A stretch of DNA of 33,343 nt. It comes from Actinomycetes bacterium (GTDB lineage Bacteria; Actinomycetota; Acidimicrobiia; Acidimicrobiales; JAJZXF01). Of the stretch, positions 23,215-31,415 are shown piece after piece. The translations under genes and the position numbers were made by a program. The notes under the pieces are model-generated. The model was not told the origin of the DNA, searched no databases, and saw nothing but the letters and a program-made list of their open reading frames with translations. Numbering within the stretch: the stretch's first letter is position 1; each line of letters opens with the position of its first letter. The stretch lies in NCBI GenBank assembly GCA_021791755.1, contig JAJYWA010000015.1, positions 1 to 33,343 on the forward strand. The letters run 5' to 3'.

Positions 23215-23882
23215 AGCGACCGGACCATGACCTGGATGTGGAGCCTCTCGCCCGAGCGTGAGCGCCAACCTGGAGAAGGGCGAGGGTCCCCGTGCAGCTG
23301 AAATCCGTTGGCCTTGAAAAAGGCCACCGCGTTGCGGTTCTCGAAGATGGTCTCGAGATGGCAACCCGCGGAGCCCACACCACGCAGGTAATCGAGATAA
23401 CGCTCGACGAGCTGTGAGCCAAGACCGCGGCCACGGGCCTCCGGAAGCAGGTCGATGTGCAAGTGCGATGGCCAGCGCTCGTCGAGGAGGTCCTCCATCG
23501 GCAGCTTACGCTCGCGAACGATGTCCCCCGCGATGTCTGCCATCGAGCGCCACAGCACCGGAGCCGTGCCACCACGGATCAACAACCCCCTGTGGATGAC
23601 GTGTGGCCACAGCACGCGCACGATACTGGGGACCTTCTTCGTGTCAACACAGCCAAGCAGGTAGCCGACCACCCTGCGTGCCGGTCCTTCACCATCCTCG
23701 TCACCGGTCTCGACGACCAGTGCAGACTCGGGCTCCCGATCGGTCCAGTAGCCGCTGAACGCGTCTGCGAAGCTCTCTCTGTCTCGCCACAGCCAATCCA
23801 CCGGCTCGCCCATGAACCCGGTCTCGTGGCAGATCCTTCGAACCTCGGACCTATCCCGCTGCTCGTAGGGGCGAACACGCAT
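23211..23882 (-). CDS. GNAT-family N-acetyltransferase
   Basis: Predicted acetyl-CoA-dependent acyltransferase. The 223-residue protein begins with MRVRPYEQRDRSEVRRIC, a common GNAT opening (strand 1 and helix 1), and has the acetyl-CoA loop RGRGLGSQL after the LHIDLLPEA strand, then the ENRNAVAFFKANGF motif. The substrate is unknown. The ATG at 23882 directly follows GGGAG with no spacer, so the true start may be the TTG five codons upstream or the mRNA may be leaderless. The frame remains open to 23984 without domain support. It is coupled to the MBL-fold hydrolase, suggesting a joint detoxification or modification step. Confidence 0.85.
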   Translation of the reverse strand: MRVRPYEQRDRSEVRRICHETGFMGEPVDWLWRDRESFADAFSGYWTDREPESALVVETGDEDGEGPARRVVGYLLGCVDTKKVPSIVRVLWPHVIHRGLLIRGGTAPVLWRSMADIAGDIVRERKLPMEDLLDERWPSHLHIDLLPEARGRGLGSQLVERYLDYLRGVGSAGCHLETIFENRNAVAFFKANGFQLHGDPRPSPGWRSRSGERLHIQVMVRSL

Positions 23883-24167
23883 CTCCCTATACTGCAACCC
23901 AGACAGGGCCGCCAGCGAACCAGCGGCCGCGTGCCAGCGAACGCCGGCGCGCCCGAAGTTGCCGACTCGTCCCGGCTCACCCAACAGCCGCCTGGACCTC
24001 CGGACCTATCCGGAACCTATCCGGAGCCACTAGCCGCATCTACAGGATCCCTCCAAGTCCAAGTCCAAGAACACGCCTGAAGATGCGTGAGGAGGCCAGG
24101 ACTACTGATCTGCAGCTGCTTCGGTGTGAGACCGAATTGAAGATGGACCAGAGCATCAAGAAAAGCA

Positions 24168-24197
24168 TTGAAGTGTACGCGCATACTCTGCTATGCT
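24168..24197 (+). promoter_or_regulatory. Leaderless promoter of the 58-aa membrane protein
   Basis: TTGAAG (24168-24173) and TATGCT (24192-24197) are 18 nt apart, and the ATG at 24204 follows the -10 after 6 nt. No ribosome binding site is present, so transcription should begin at the start codon. Confidence 0.6.
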
Positions 24198-24203
24198 TAC
24201 CCC

Positions 24204-24380
24204 ATGGCAGTGACCTGGGCTGCTCTTGGCGTGTTAGCGCTCGTGTCGTTCGGCTTCATGGGGCTGGTGTGGAGCAAGATCGATGCGCTGGGCTCGCAGC
24301 TGCAGAACCAGATCGGCCGGCTAGACACGAAGATCGACGCCCTCGGTCGTGAGCTTCGTCAGCACCCGGCTACCACCTGA
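24204..24380 (+). CDS. Small single-helix membrane protein with coiled-coil tail
   Basis: A 58-residue protein not matched to any named family. It has one membrane helix (about residues 4-22) followed by a heptad-like amphipathic helix with repeated KIDALG segments (KIDALGSQLQNQIGRLDTKIDALGREL), which should form a short coiled coil. The clear promoter directly upstream and the hydrophobic pattern support expression. Phage holins and small envelope regulators have similar layouts, but nothing else points to either. Confidence 0.65.
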   Translation: MAVTWAALGVLALVSFGFMGLVWSKIDALGSQLQNQIGRLDTKIDALGRELRQHPATT

Positions 24381-24598
24381 GACCCACACAAGGTGACCAT
24401 TGGCAGACGTGTGCGATGCAGCCGGTAATCCGGGGGCATGCCTGTAATTTGCCGAGCTCTTGGTTCCTACCGCGGGTGACGTAGCCGACTCGACCAACCT
24501 CTGAAGATGCCGGCTTGCGCCATGGCGTTGTCGGAAAACGCCACAAGCGCTCCGCGTCGCCGTTCGAGTCCGGGCCTAGCCGGGGCCGGGGCCGGGGC
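24381..24598. other. Gap with a GC repeat at its right end
   Basis: No gene seen. The right end has a GGGGCC run (about 24581-24598) just past the stop of the minus-strand membrane-protein gene. Confidence 0.45.
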
Positions 24599-26101
24599 CT
24601 ATCCGGAGCCGGAGCCGCCAGATGTGGACGATCTCATCGGCACGAAGCCCGCGAGCCGCGCGGTCATCGTCGTACCCGTCGATTCGTCGAAGGCCACCTC
24701 CCTGATCAACGTATCGGTCGATGGATCGACGAGCATGGCCATGCTCGTGCGGTCGGTGTGCGAGGTCCCACCCGTTGATGTCGTCGTGACCTCGATCATG
24801 TCGACCAGCACAGCATTGAACGTCCCTCCGGGGACGCTCACGTTCTCCCGCTTGACCACGTGCACCTGTTCCATGATGCGGTCGCTTACGGCCGCTCCTG
24901 ACGCGGTGAAGCTGCACGAGGAGTCAGCCGACCAGGAGTGGCCAGGGGCGAAAGGCGCCTCGTACACGACGAGTGGTGGAGACCAGATGCACGCTGTCGC
25001 CACGGCGGCCCCGGAGCTGTTGAGGAGCTCCAAGCTCGTCTCCACGACGTTGGTCCGTGAGTACTTGTACAGATCACTCTGCACAAGCGACCCGCCGAAG
25101 CCGGTCCACGCCACGCCAACCTCCGAGCCCACAGGAAGCATCTCAGCAGTGGACGTGCTCGACTGCGACGAGCTGGGCGACCCGTTGGAAGAGGCGCCCG
25201 TGATGATCGTCGAATACCGGTAGGTGCCCATGGGGGGCACGTGAAACCCTCCGGCGCTCGACCCTCCACCGGGGGAACCTTCTTGCCTGGCACTGGCGCC
25301 TCGAGCACTGGAGCCGGCTTTGCGACCACCGGAGGAGTTGCGGGTGATCACGACACCTGCGACGACCGCGGCGACCACGACCACCACGAGAACCAGCGCT
25401 CCGGCTCCAAACATCGATGCTCGCCGCGGGGAACCAGCCGCTGCCCCGGCTCGGCGAGCTCCAGAGCCAACACCACGAGATGGCTGGTCCGAGCCTGCCA
25501 CGCCAGCTACTCCGGGCCATTCATGAGTCGGCGATACCCTAAGACCAGCACCCGTTGTCGAGACACCGACGGTGGCGGCATCAGCGTTGACATCGGCGGC
25601 AGCAGTCGCCTCCTGTCCCACCGGCTCTGTGGCTTCCACTGTAGCTCCGGTTGACGACGAGGACCCGGCCTGCCACCCCTGCAATCCAGACGGATCGCCG
25701 AGAACCTCAGGGCCGGGCTGAGAATCAAGCCTCTTCACCAGCGCTTCATCTGCTGCACCAAGCGCAAGAGCCCACGTTCCCACGGCCCAGCGAGCGAGCG
25801 GCTCGTCGATCCCTAGATGCTCGCGCAGCCGCGCGGCAAGCCTCGGTAACAACAACGGCACAGTCTGGGAACCGAGACTGGCACTTGACCGCAGGTCCTC
25901 TGCAACACCTTCCCGGAGAGCAGACACCGCTACAGATATCTCGGCTGGGTGCTCCCCACAAAGATCACGGAGAAACGCCTCCACCCGCCGGGGGTCACTT
26001 GCAAGAGCGGGACCTTCGCTGGCCAGCAATCGCGCAACGGTCGTCCGCACCACATCGCGCGATCCTTCCCCCGCCTCGGATGATGGCACCTCGTGCTCCA
26101 T
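24599..26101 (-). CDS. Single-pass membrane protein with N-terminal helical domain of phospho-signalling loci
   Basis: A 500-residue protein. The cytoplasmic N-terminal region (about 13-118) is helical, with DPRRVEAFLRDLCGEHPAEISVAVSALREG and LARWAVGTWALALG; I recall similar domains beside bacterial kinase, FHA and vWA genes, though I cannot name the family. A low-complexity linker (about 140-225) leads to a membrane helix (231-253), a Gly/Ser-rich stretch, and an extracytoplasmic beta-rich domain (about 290-490) of unknown type. The ATG at 26101 is chosen for the GAGG 11 nt upstream; an ATG at 26140 is in frame. It is divergent from the FHA-ABC gene and could be the sensor or a phosphorylation target of the kinase system. 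Confidence 0.75.
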   Translation of the reverse strand: MEHEVPSSEAGEGSRDVVRTTVARLLASEGPALASDPRRVEAFLRDLCGEHPAEISVAVSALREGVAEDLRSSASLGSQTVPLLLPRLAARLREHLGIDEPLARWAVGTWALALGAADEALVKRLDSQPGPEVLGDPSGLQGWQAGSSSSTGATVEATEPVGQEATAAADVNADAATVGVSTTGAGLRVSPTHEWPGVAGVAGSDQPSRGVGSGARRAGAAAGSPRRASMFGAGALVLVVVVVAAVVAGVVITRNSSGGRKAGSSARGASARQEGSPGGGSSAGGFHVPPMGTYRYSTIITGASSNGSPSSSQSSTSTAEMLPVGSEVGVAWTGFGGSLVQSDLYKYSRTNVVETSLELLNSSGAAVATACIWSPPLVVYEAPFAPGHSWSADSSCSFTASGAAVSDRIMEQVHVVKRENVSVPGGTFNAVLVDMIEVTTTSTGGTSHTDRTSMAMLVDPSTDTLIREVAFDESTGTTMTARLAGFVPMRSSTSGGSGSG

Positions 26102-26448
26102 AACTTCGTTACCTCGCCCTAGACTCGCAGCTGGGAACACCTAACTGAAGATCGCACCTCTGTAGGCAGCAACACTATGTCGGCCGTGCACTATGCCTCT
26201 ATACGGCCCCTATGCCGGACCCCGACGACTAAGACCCCCGCTGAAGCCCGTCCACGCACTGTTGCATTCAGCCTACACATCCCAACGATCGAAGATCCAC
26301 GCTTATCTTCCAGCGCCCGGAGTACGAGGTGGGCGCCGATCCGGTCGGATCGGGGTGGATCGGCGCCTGTATACTGCTGTTGCGGCACACAAAGCCAACC
26401 GCGCGGTGGAGGAGCAAGAGTATTGGCGCCAGAGGAACGCTAGAGCAG
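26102..26448. promoter_or_regulatory. Divergent intergenic region between membrane protein and FHA-ABC genes
   Basis: This 347-bp gap should hold both promoters. A -10-like TATACT occurs on plus at 26370-26375 but lacks a clear -35. The segment before it has repeated TCGGATCGG elements (about 26339-26362). I see no small gene. Confidence 0.35.
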
Positions 26449-29121
26449 GTGAGTGAGCATACTCTCCCAATGGACGGCGCCGGTGCGGACCAGCCAGCCC
26501 TGGTGATCGATGGCGTGGTGATAGAGCATCGTCGTGGTCGCACGCTCGTCATAGGCCGCGGCGCGGATGCAGATGTGCGCTTGGAGCATCCTCTCGTGTC
26601 ACGGCATCACGTGGCAGCCGAAGCAATTGAGGGAGGCTGGCTTCTGCGGGATCTCCAGAGTCGCAACGGGTTGTTCCTCGGAGATCAAAAGGTGCCCCTC
26701 GCGCGCCTACCCGCGAACGAGAGCGTTCGGCTTGGCAGCCCGGACCGGGGACCGTCGGCGACGCTCCGATCGCTGCCGGGTGATCACCAGCGAAGCGATC
26801 CACCGGACACGGGCCAAGACCTCGCAGAAAAAACCCGCTCTCCAGGGCTTCACGCGCTTGCAAGGCCGCCCGCTCGGCCCGGCGTCAACGACTCCGCCCA
26901 CGGCTTCGGTAGGCTGGAGACTGTCTACGAGGTGCTGGCCGAACGCGTGAGGATCGGCCGTGCGCCCAGCAACGACCTGGTCATCGCAGGCGACCTCCGG
27001 GCCTCGCGCCACCATGCCGAGCTGCTTCGAGACGAGGATGGCGCGTGGCGCGTCATCGATCTTGCCAGCCACAACGGAACCTTCCTCAATGGAGCCCGCG
27101 TGCACCGCCAGGCCAGAGTGCTCGACGGCGACCTCCTCAGCATCGGGAACCATCTGTTTCGCTTTGCGCACGGCGTTCTGGAGGAGTACGCGGAGACCGG
27201 CGGCACATCGTTCGAGGTGATGGGTCTGTCCGCCTGGAGCGATGACCATTTCCAGCTCCTGGATGATGTGAGCTTTTCGCTGGGGCACTCGAGCATGCTC
27301 GCGGTGGTCGGCCCCTCGGGCGTCGGGAAGACCTCCCTGCTCAATGCCTTGACCGGCTTTCGCCCGGCCGACAAGGGGGCCGTGTTCTTCGCCGGCCGCG
27401 ACCTGTACTCGAACTACGACGATCTGCGGCGTCGCATGGGGTATGTCCCCCAGGAAGACATCGTCCACCCGCAGCTGTCCGTACGCCAAGCGCTGTCGTA
27501 CGCCGCCAAGCTCCGCTTTCCCGTAGATATCGATGCCGCGAGCCGCGACGCGCGTGTCGACGAGGTGATCGCCGAGCTCAGCCTCTCGGACCAGGCAGGG
27601 ACATCGATCCACAAGCTCTCAGGCGGACAACGCAAACGCGTCAGCGTCGGCATCGAGCTGCTGACCAAGCCATCACTGCTGGTGCTCGACGAGCCAACCT
27701 CAGGCCTCGACCCAGGCAATGAGGAGCACGTGATGACGCTCCTCCGAGAGCTGGCCGACAGCGGAAGGGTAGTCATAGTCGTGACTCACTCGCTCCAGAG
27801 CCTGGACCTCGCAGACAAAGTGCTCTTCCTCGCCAAAGGCGGGACCGTCGCCTACTACGGCCCGCCGTCCGAGCGCGGAGCTTACTTCGCCCGCCAGGGC
27901 GTCATGGGAGGCGATGCCAGCACCTTCAGAGCCATCGAAGAGAGCCCGGTTCCCGGATGGGCTGAGCGGTTCCGGAGCGATCCCCTCTACGAGACGCACG
28001 TGAGCCGGCCGCTCGCACGGGCAGATGTGCAGCGGGCCGCCGCAACGGCACGCAACCCGCTCCCCCCGCGGCCAGAGCTGCCCTGGCGCGTCCAGTCCTC
28101 GGTGCTCATCCGACGCCAGCTGGCCCTCCTGCGCTCGGATCGTCGGACACTGCTGCTGCTCTTGGCGCAGGCGCCGCTCTTTGGCGTCATCGACCTTCTC
28201 CTCTTCCCTCCGGGAAGCATGTCGACCAGCCAGGGGCCGTTCGCCGCACTGCTGGTCTGGCTGGTGATGATCGGCGCGACGTGGCTCGGAACCTCCAACG
28301 CCGTGCGCGAGATCGTAAAGGAAAAGGCCATTTATCGCCGCGAGCGCTCCGTGGGCCTGTCGGTGGGGGCGTACGTGTTCTCGAAGACCGTGGTATTGGG
28401 TGGGATCGTCATCGTAGAGTCAGTTGTTCTTCTGTTCATCGCAATGGCACGCCAGCACCTGCCGCCTTCCGACCCCGAGCACCTGGTGTCAAGCATTCAC
28501 CAGGCCATGCCAAACGCACTGAACGGATTGAGCCCCTTCACCACCGGAGCGCTCCTTCAATCACCGCAGATCGAGCTCGCGATCGGCGTGGCGCTCACCG
28601 GATTGGCTGCGACCGCGATCGGGCTCCTCGTCTCCGCGACGGTCAAGCGATCTGACCAGGCTCTCGTGGTTCTCCCCATGATCCTCGTCGTCCAGATTGC
28701 CGTGTCGATGCCGCTGCTGCTTCTGAAGAACCACAACCCCGTGCTGCACGTGCTCGGGTACCTTTCGAGCGCGCAGTGGGGAACCGCAATGGGCGCCACA
28801 ACTGTGAGCCTCAACCAGCTCCTCACCTCCTACCAGCTCAGCCTTACTGCCGGTGGGGCGTCACTGTCCTACGCTCTGGGCCACCCCGTGCCGAGCAGCT
28901 TCGTAGCGTCGCAGATGCTCCAAGCGGTCAACGGCTACAACCAGTGGGACCATGCGGCCGGTCCGTGGCTGCTTGCCGCGGCTGTGCTCGTAGCGTTCTC
29001 GGTCGTCGGGCTCTTGGCGACGTGGGGAGTCCTGCGCCACCAGGACGTGGAGCTGCTGGCGTCGCCGGCGGCGCACCCGATCGTCAAGCGCCAGCGCGGA
29101 CCTCTGCGGTCCCGGGGCTGA
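26449..29121 (+). CDS. FHA-FHA-ABC transporter fusion (Rv1747-like)
   Basis: ABC half-transporter of the ABCG/White type regulated by phosphopeptide-binding domains. The 890-residue protein has FHA domain 1 (about 16-92; GRG, SRHH, SRNG), a Thr/Ser-containing linker (about 100-155), FHA domain 2 (about 158-238; RIGR, SRHH, SHNGTFLNG), an ATPase domain with Walker A GPSGVGKT (288-295), LSGGQ (390-394) and LLVLDEP (410-416), and six helices in the last 300 residues. Mycobacterial Rv1747 has the same layout and is phosphorylated by the kinase PknF. The GTG at 26449 has AGAGGA 12 nt upstream; the ATG at 26470 is a close alternative. Its 3' end overlaps the kinase gene tail-to-tail by 38 nt. Substrate unknown. 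Confidence 0.9.
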   Translation: MSEHTLPMDGAGADQPALVIDGVVIEHRRGRTLVIGRGADADVRLEHPLVSRHHVAAEAIEGGWLLRDLQSRNGLFLGDQKVPLARLPANESVRLGSPDRGPSATLRSLPGDHQRSDPPDTGQDLAEKTRSPGLHALARPPARPGVNDSAHGFGRLETVYEVLAERVRIGRAPSNDLVIAGDLRASRHHAELLRDEDGAWRVIDLASHNGTFLNGARVHRQARVLDGDLLSIGNHLFRFAHGVLEEYAETGGTSFEVMGLSAWSDDHFQLLDDVSFSLGHSSMLAVVGPSGVGKTSLLNALTGFRPADKGAVFFAGRDLYSNYDDLRRRMGYVPQEDIVHPQLSVRQALSYAAKLRFPVDIDAASRDARVDEVIAELSLSDQAGTSIHKLSGGQRKRVSVGIELLTKPSLLVLDEPTSGLDPGNEEHVMTLLRELADSGRVVIVVTHSLQSLDLADKVLFLAKGGTVAYYGPPSERGAYFARQGVMGGDASTFRAIEESPVPGWAERFRSDPLYETHVSRPLARADVQRAAATARNPLPPRPELPWRVQSSVLIRRQLALLRSDRRTLLLLLAQAPLFGVIDLLLFPPGSMSTSQGPFAALLVWLVMIGATWLGTSNAVREIVKEKAIYRRERSVGLSVGAYVFSKTVVLGGIVIVESVVLLFIAMARQHLPPSDPEHLVSSIHQAMPNALNGLSPFTTGALLQSPQIELAIGVALTGLAATAIGLLVSATVKRSDQALVVLPMILVVQIAVSMPLLLLKNHNPVLHVLGYLSSAQWGTAMGATTVSLNQLLTSYQLSLTAGGASLSYALGHPVPSSFVASQMLQAVNGYNQWDHAAGPWLLAAAVLVAFSVVGLLATWGVLRHQDVELLASPAAHPIVKRQRGPLRSRG

Positions 29122-30412
29122 AGTTGATGATCGAACCTGGCGCAAGCCGTACACTTTGTGACGGACGCACCTCTTGGACCCTGCCACCGGGTCCCTTCAC
29201 CTGCCAGGTTCGAGTGGAGCAGTTACGCAGTCCTAGCATCGAAGGATGGTCGGGGTGGCGGACGACCTCGCCGGTGTGCTCCGAAAAGTCATACAGCCTC
29301 GCACTGTCCGTATGGTGCGGAAAGATCGACGCACCGTGTGAGACCACAACGAGGGCGCCGGCGCCAAATGCCAGGACGCTCGGCGGACCAATCCTGGCTC
29401 CGCACCGCCAGCACGGCGCGTCATGCCAGGGCTCCAACGGGTCCCAGAACCTCTCGGCATCGCCACCACAGGCGTCGCACGTCATGACCGAGTCGCGCAG
29501 GCGCACCAGAGCCTTGCGCCACTGGCTCTCACGCACCCGGGAATCAGCCGGATCCACCACGCCGGCGGTGAATGCTTGAGTGAACAGGTCGCGAAGCGCA
29601 CGGGGGTAGAACGGCCACAGCTCCAGAGCGTTCCTGTGGGTCCCCGGCACGGGCCGGTTCGAGTCGTCATCCGGGTCAAATATGAAGACAGGGTGATCTC
29701 CGTACAGATCGCGCATCGCGCCGAGGTCCATCAGTGCATAGGAGTGCTCACGGGCCCCCTCGAACGGGTGATGGACGAAAAGCATCATGAACAGCAACAC
29801 TGCAAGAGAAAACAGATCGGTGCGCGAGCTCGGGTACGCTTCTCCCCGGACCACCTCGGGCGCCATGAACCGCGGTGTCCCAAGGACCCCCCCAGAGATG
29901 ACGCCGTCCACGGCGACGTTGTCATTGTCGCACACGAGCACCTCTCCGGAGGCTGGATCAACAAAGGCATTGCCAAGAGAGATATCCCTGTAGCAGAGCC
30001 CCTCCGAATGCAGGTTCAAGAAAGCCTCAGCGAGCCATATACCCGCTGTCGCGAGCACGCGCGCGGGCGGCTCCACCAGCCGGCGCACCAGGTCGCTCAA
30101 GCCGATGAACCGCTCGTCACGAAGCGGCATCACATAGCCAAACCCCGCAACCCTCGGCGCAGTGACGATGTCCATCGGCCACAGGAACGCGCTGCTAGGG
30201 GCTCCACGCCGCACCAGCTCAGCCAGAGCACGGTGCTGCAGCTCGCTCGCGACATCAGGCCTGTACCACTTGACTGCAACACTGGCATCTCCGAGCTGAG
30301 CACGGTAGACCTCACCCTGGCCGCCACCGCCTATCAGCTCGATGATCAAGCAGGGAAGGCCGGCCTTCTCAGCAAGAACTACCTGGCCCTGCCGGAGGAG
30401 ACCCGCGGTCAT
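29084..30412 (-). CDS. TerY-P-like Ser/Thr protein kinase with C-terminal zinc ribbon
   Basis: Cytosolic kinase, 442 residues. The glycine loop GGGGQGEVY (28-36), K48 in VAVK, catalytic D143 and N148 (YRDISLGN in place of HRDLKPEN), a DND (162-164) where DFG is usual, and APE (184-186) give an active-looking but atypical catalytic core. A zinc ribbon with C312, C315, C334 and C337 and a beta-rich C-terminal domain (about 375-440) follow. This layout matches kinases of the TerY-vWA/PP2C/kinase triads described with tellurite-resistance-type systems. The ATG at 30412 is favoured by GGAG 9 nt upstream over the in-frame ATG at 30421. The phosphatase gene ends 44 nt before it. Confidence 0.88.
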   Translation of the reverse strand: MTAGLLRQGQVVLAEKAGLPCLIIELIGGGGQGEVYRAQLGDASVAVKWYRPDVASELQHRALAELVRRGAPSSAFLWPMDIVTAPRVAGFGYVMPLRDERFIGLSDLVRRLVEPPARVLATAGIWLAEAFLNLHSEGLCYRDISLGNAFVDPASGEVLVCDNDNVAVDGVISGGVLGTPRFMAPEVVRGEAYPSSRTDLFSLAVLLFMMLFVHHPFEGAREHSYALMDLGAMRDLYGDHPVFIFDPDDDSNRPVPGTHRNALELWPFYPRALRDLFTQAFTAGVVDPADSRVRESQWRKALVRLRDSVMTCDACGGDAERFWDPLEPWHDAPCWRCGARIGPPSVLAFGAGALVVVSHGASIFPHHTDSARLYDFSEHTGEVVRHPDHPSMLGLRNCSTRTWQVKGPGGRVQEVRPSQSVRLAPGSIINFSPGTAEVRAGA

Positions 30413-30421
30413 CTCTCGCAT

Positions 30422-30425
30422 CTCC
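30422..30425 (-). promoter_or_regulatory. Ribosome binding site deciding the kinase start
   Basis: GGAG on the minus strand at 30425-30422 is adjacent to an ATG at 30421 (no spacer) but 9 nt from the in-frame ATG at 30412, so the latter is preferred. Confidence 0.45.
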
Positions 30426-30455
30426 GGTGAGCTCGGCCTCGCTCCCGATTCAGGC

Positions 30456-31415
30456 TCACGGCTCCTGTCCCAGCCTCATGATGACACCGACAGAGATGTC
30501 GTCTCCACTGCCCTCGCCGGAGGTGGCTTCGAGCCAACCCGGAAGGTTGGAAGCAAGCTCGGCCGGTCCATGCAGGCGCACAGTGCTCAGCATGTCGGCG
30601 CCGACCTGATCGAAGCCCGCGGCATCCCTATACGAGTTGGAGTACCCGTCCGTCGCAACGATGATCATCTCCACCGGCATGTGCGCCGGGACCACCGCCG
30701 TCCTGAACCGCTGCGGGGCGTCAGCCATGGCAAGAGACCAGGTACGATTGGCGATCAACTCATCATCGCGTCCAAGGGGACGCTGCACCTGTCCGTCAGG
30801 AGCAACGATCAGCACGTCTCCGTCGCCCAGCTGCGCAAACGAGAACCCGGCTGGCGTCGCGACAGCGAGGACCACCGTGGTTCCATAGATGACCTGCGGG
30901 TTTCTCCTGAGAACATCCCGTGCATGATCGCCGCCTGCTGCAACAACCAGCTCCAGCTCGTCTTCGCTCGGCGGATCAGCCTCGAGATCGGCGCGAACTC
31001 GCTCGGACCACGATCGAGACAACAGGTAAGGGACCTCCGAGAGCAGGATAGCGGCGCCGCCGGGCCCGCACGAGACGCCGTCGGGAGCGGTCGCCACGGC
31101 TAGCGCTGCTTCAACAGCGAACGCCGCTCCTCGCTCAGCGCGCACGCCCCTCGGATGACCGTGGCCATCGGCGACCGCCACCGCGACAGCATGAGACACC
31201 CCGTCCGGCGGCCACCATCCGATCGCGTCCTGGTTCGGACGTCCATCACGGCGATGCTGTGCACCGCGAACGCTGGCTCCCAGCACCATCCACTCGACAT
31301 CCCCGAGCGACCTCACATCGCCGGCATGATCGACCTCACCCGGGCCGACGTCGTCAGAACCCGATCCCACTCGGGCACGCTCGCTGCATCCTCGAGAGGA
31401 AACAGGTGGGTTCAC
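30456..31415 (-). CDS. PP2C-type protein phosphatase
   Basis: Metal-dependent Ser/Thr phosphatase expected to reverse the action of the adjacent kinase. The 319-residue protein has NQDA (61-64), the metal ligands in ADGHG (82-86), QLGDGD (195-200), ATDGYSNS (254-261) and GDDIS (304-308), the complete PP2C aspartate set. About 40 non-conserved residues precede the domain. The GTG at 31415 overlaps the TGA of the vWA gene (GTGA) with GGAGG just upstream (4-nt gap); GTG 31418 or an internal ATG at 31289 are alternatives. The coupling to the vWA and kinase genes forms the triad. Confidence 0.88.
   Translation of the reverse strand: MNPPVSSRGCSERARVGSGSDDVGPGEVDHAGDVRSLGDVEWMVLGASVRGAQHRRDGRPNQDAIGWWPPDGVSHAVAVAVADGHGHPRGVRAERGAAFAVEAALAVATAPDGVSCGPGGAAILLSEVPYLLSRSWSERVRADLEADPPSEDELELVVAAGGDHARDVLRRNPQVIYGTTVVLAVATPAGFSFAQLGDGDVLIVAPDGQVQRPLGRDDELIANRTWSLAMADAPQRFRTAVVPAHMPVEMIIVATDGYSNSYRDAAGFDQVGADMLSTVRLHGPAELASNLPGWLEATSGEGSGDDISVGVIMRLGQEP

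Larger units (their letters stand above)
24016..24610. repeat. 13-bp direct repeat pair flanking the small membrane gene
   Basis: CCTATCCGGAGCC occurs at 24016-24028 and 24598-24610, and a partial third copy (CCTATCCGGA) at 24005-24014. The pair brackets a segment holding a single small gene. The second copy covers the stop of the downstream membrane-protein gene. Confidence 0.6.

Noticed and set aside
26707-27612. 301-codon minus-strand frame inside the FHA-ABC gene
   Set aside because: The opposite strand encodes conserved FHA and Walker motifs throughout.
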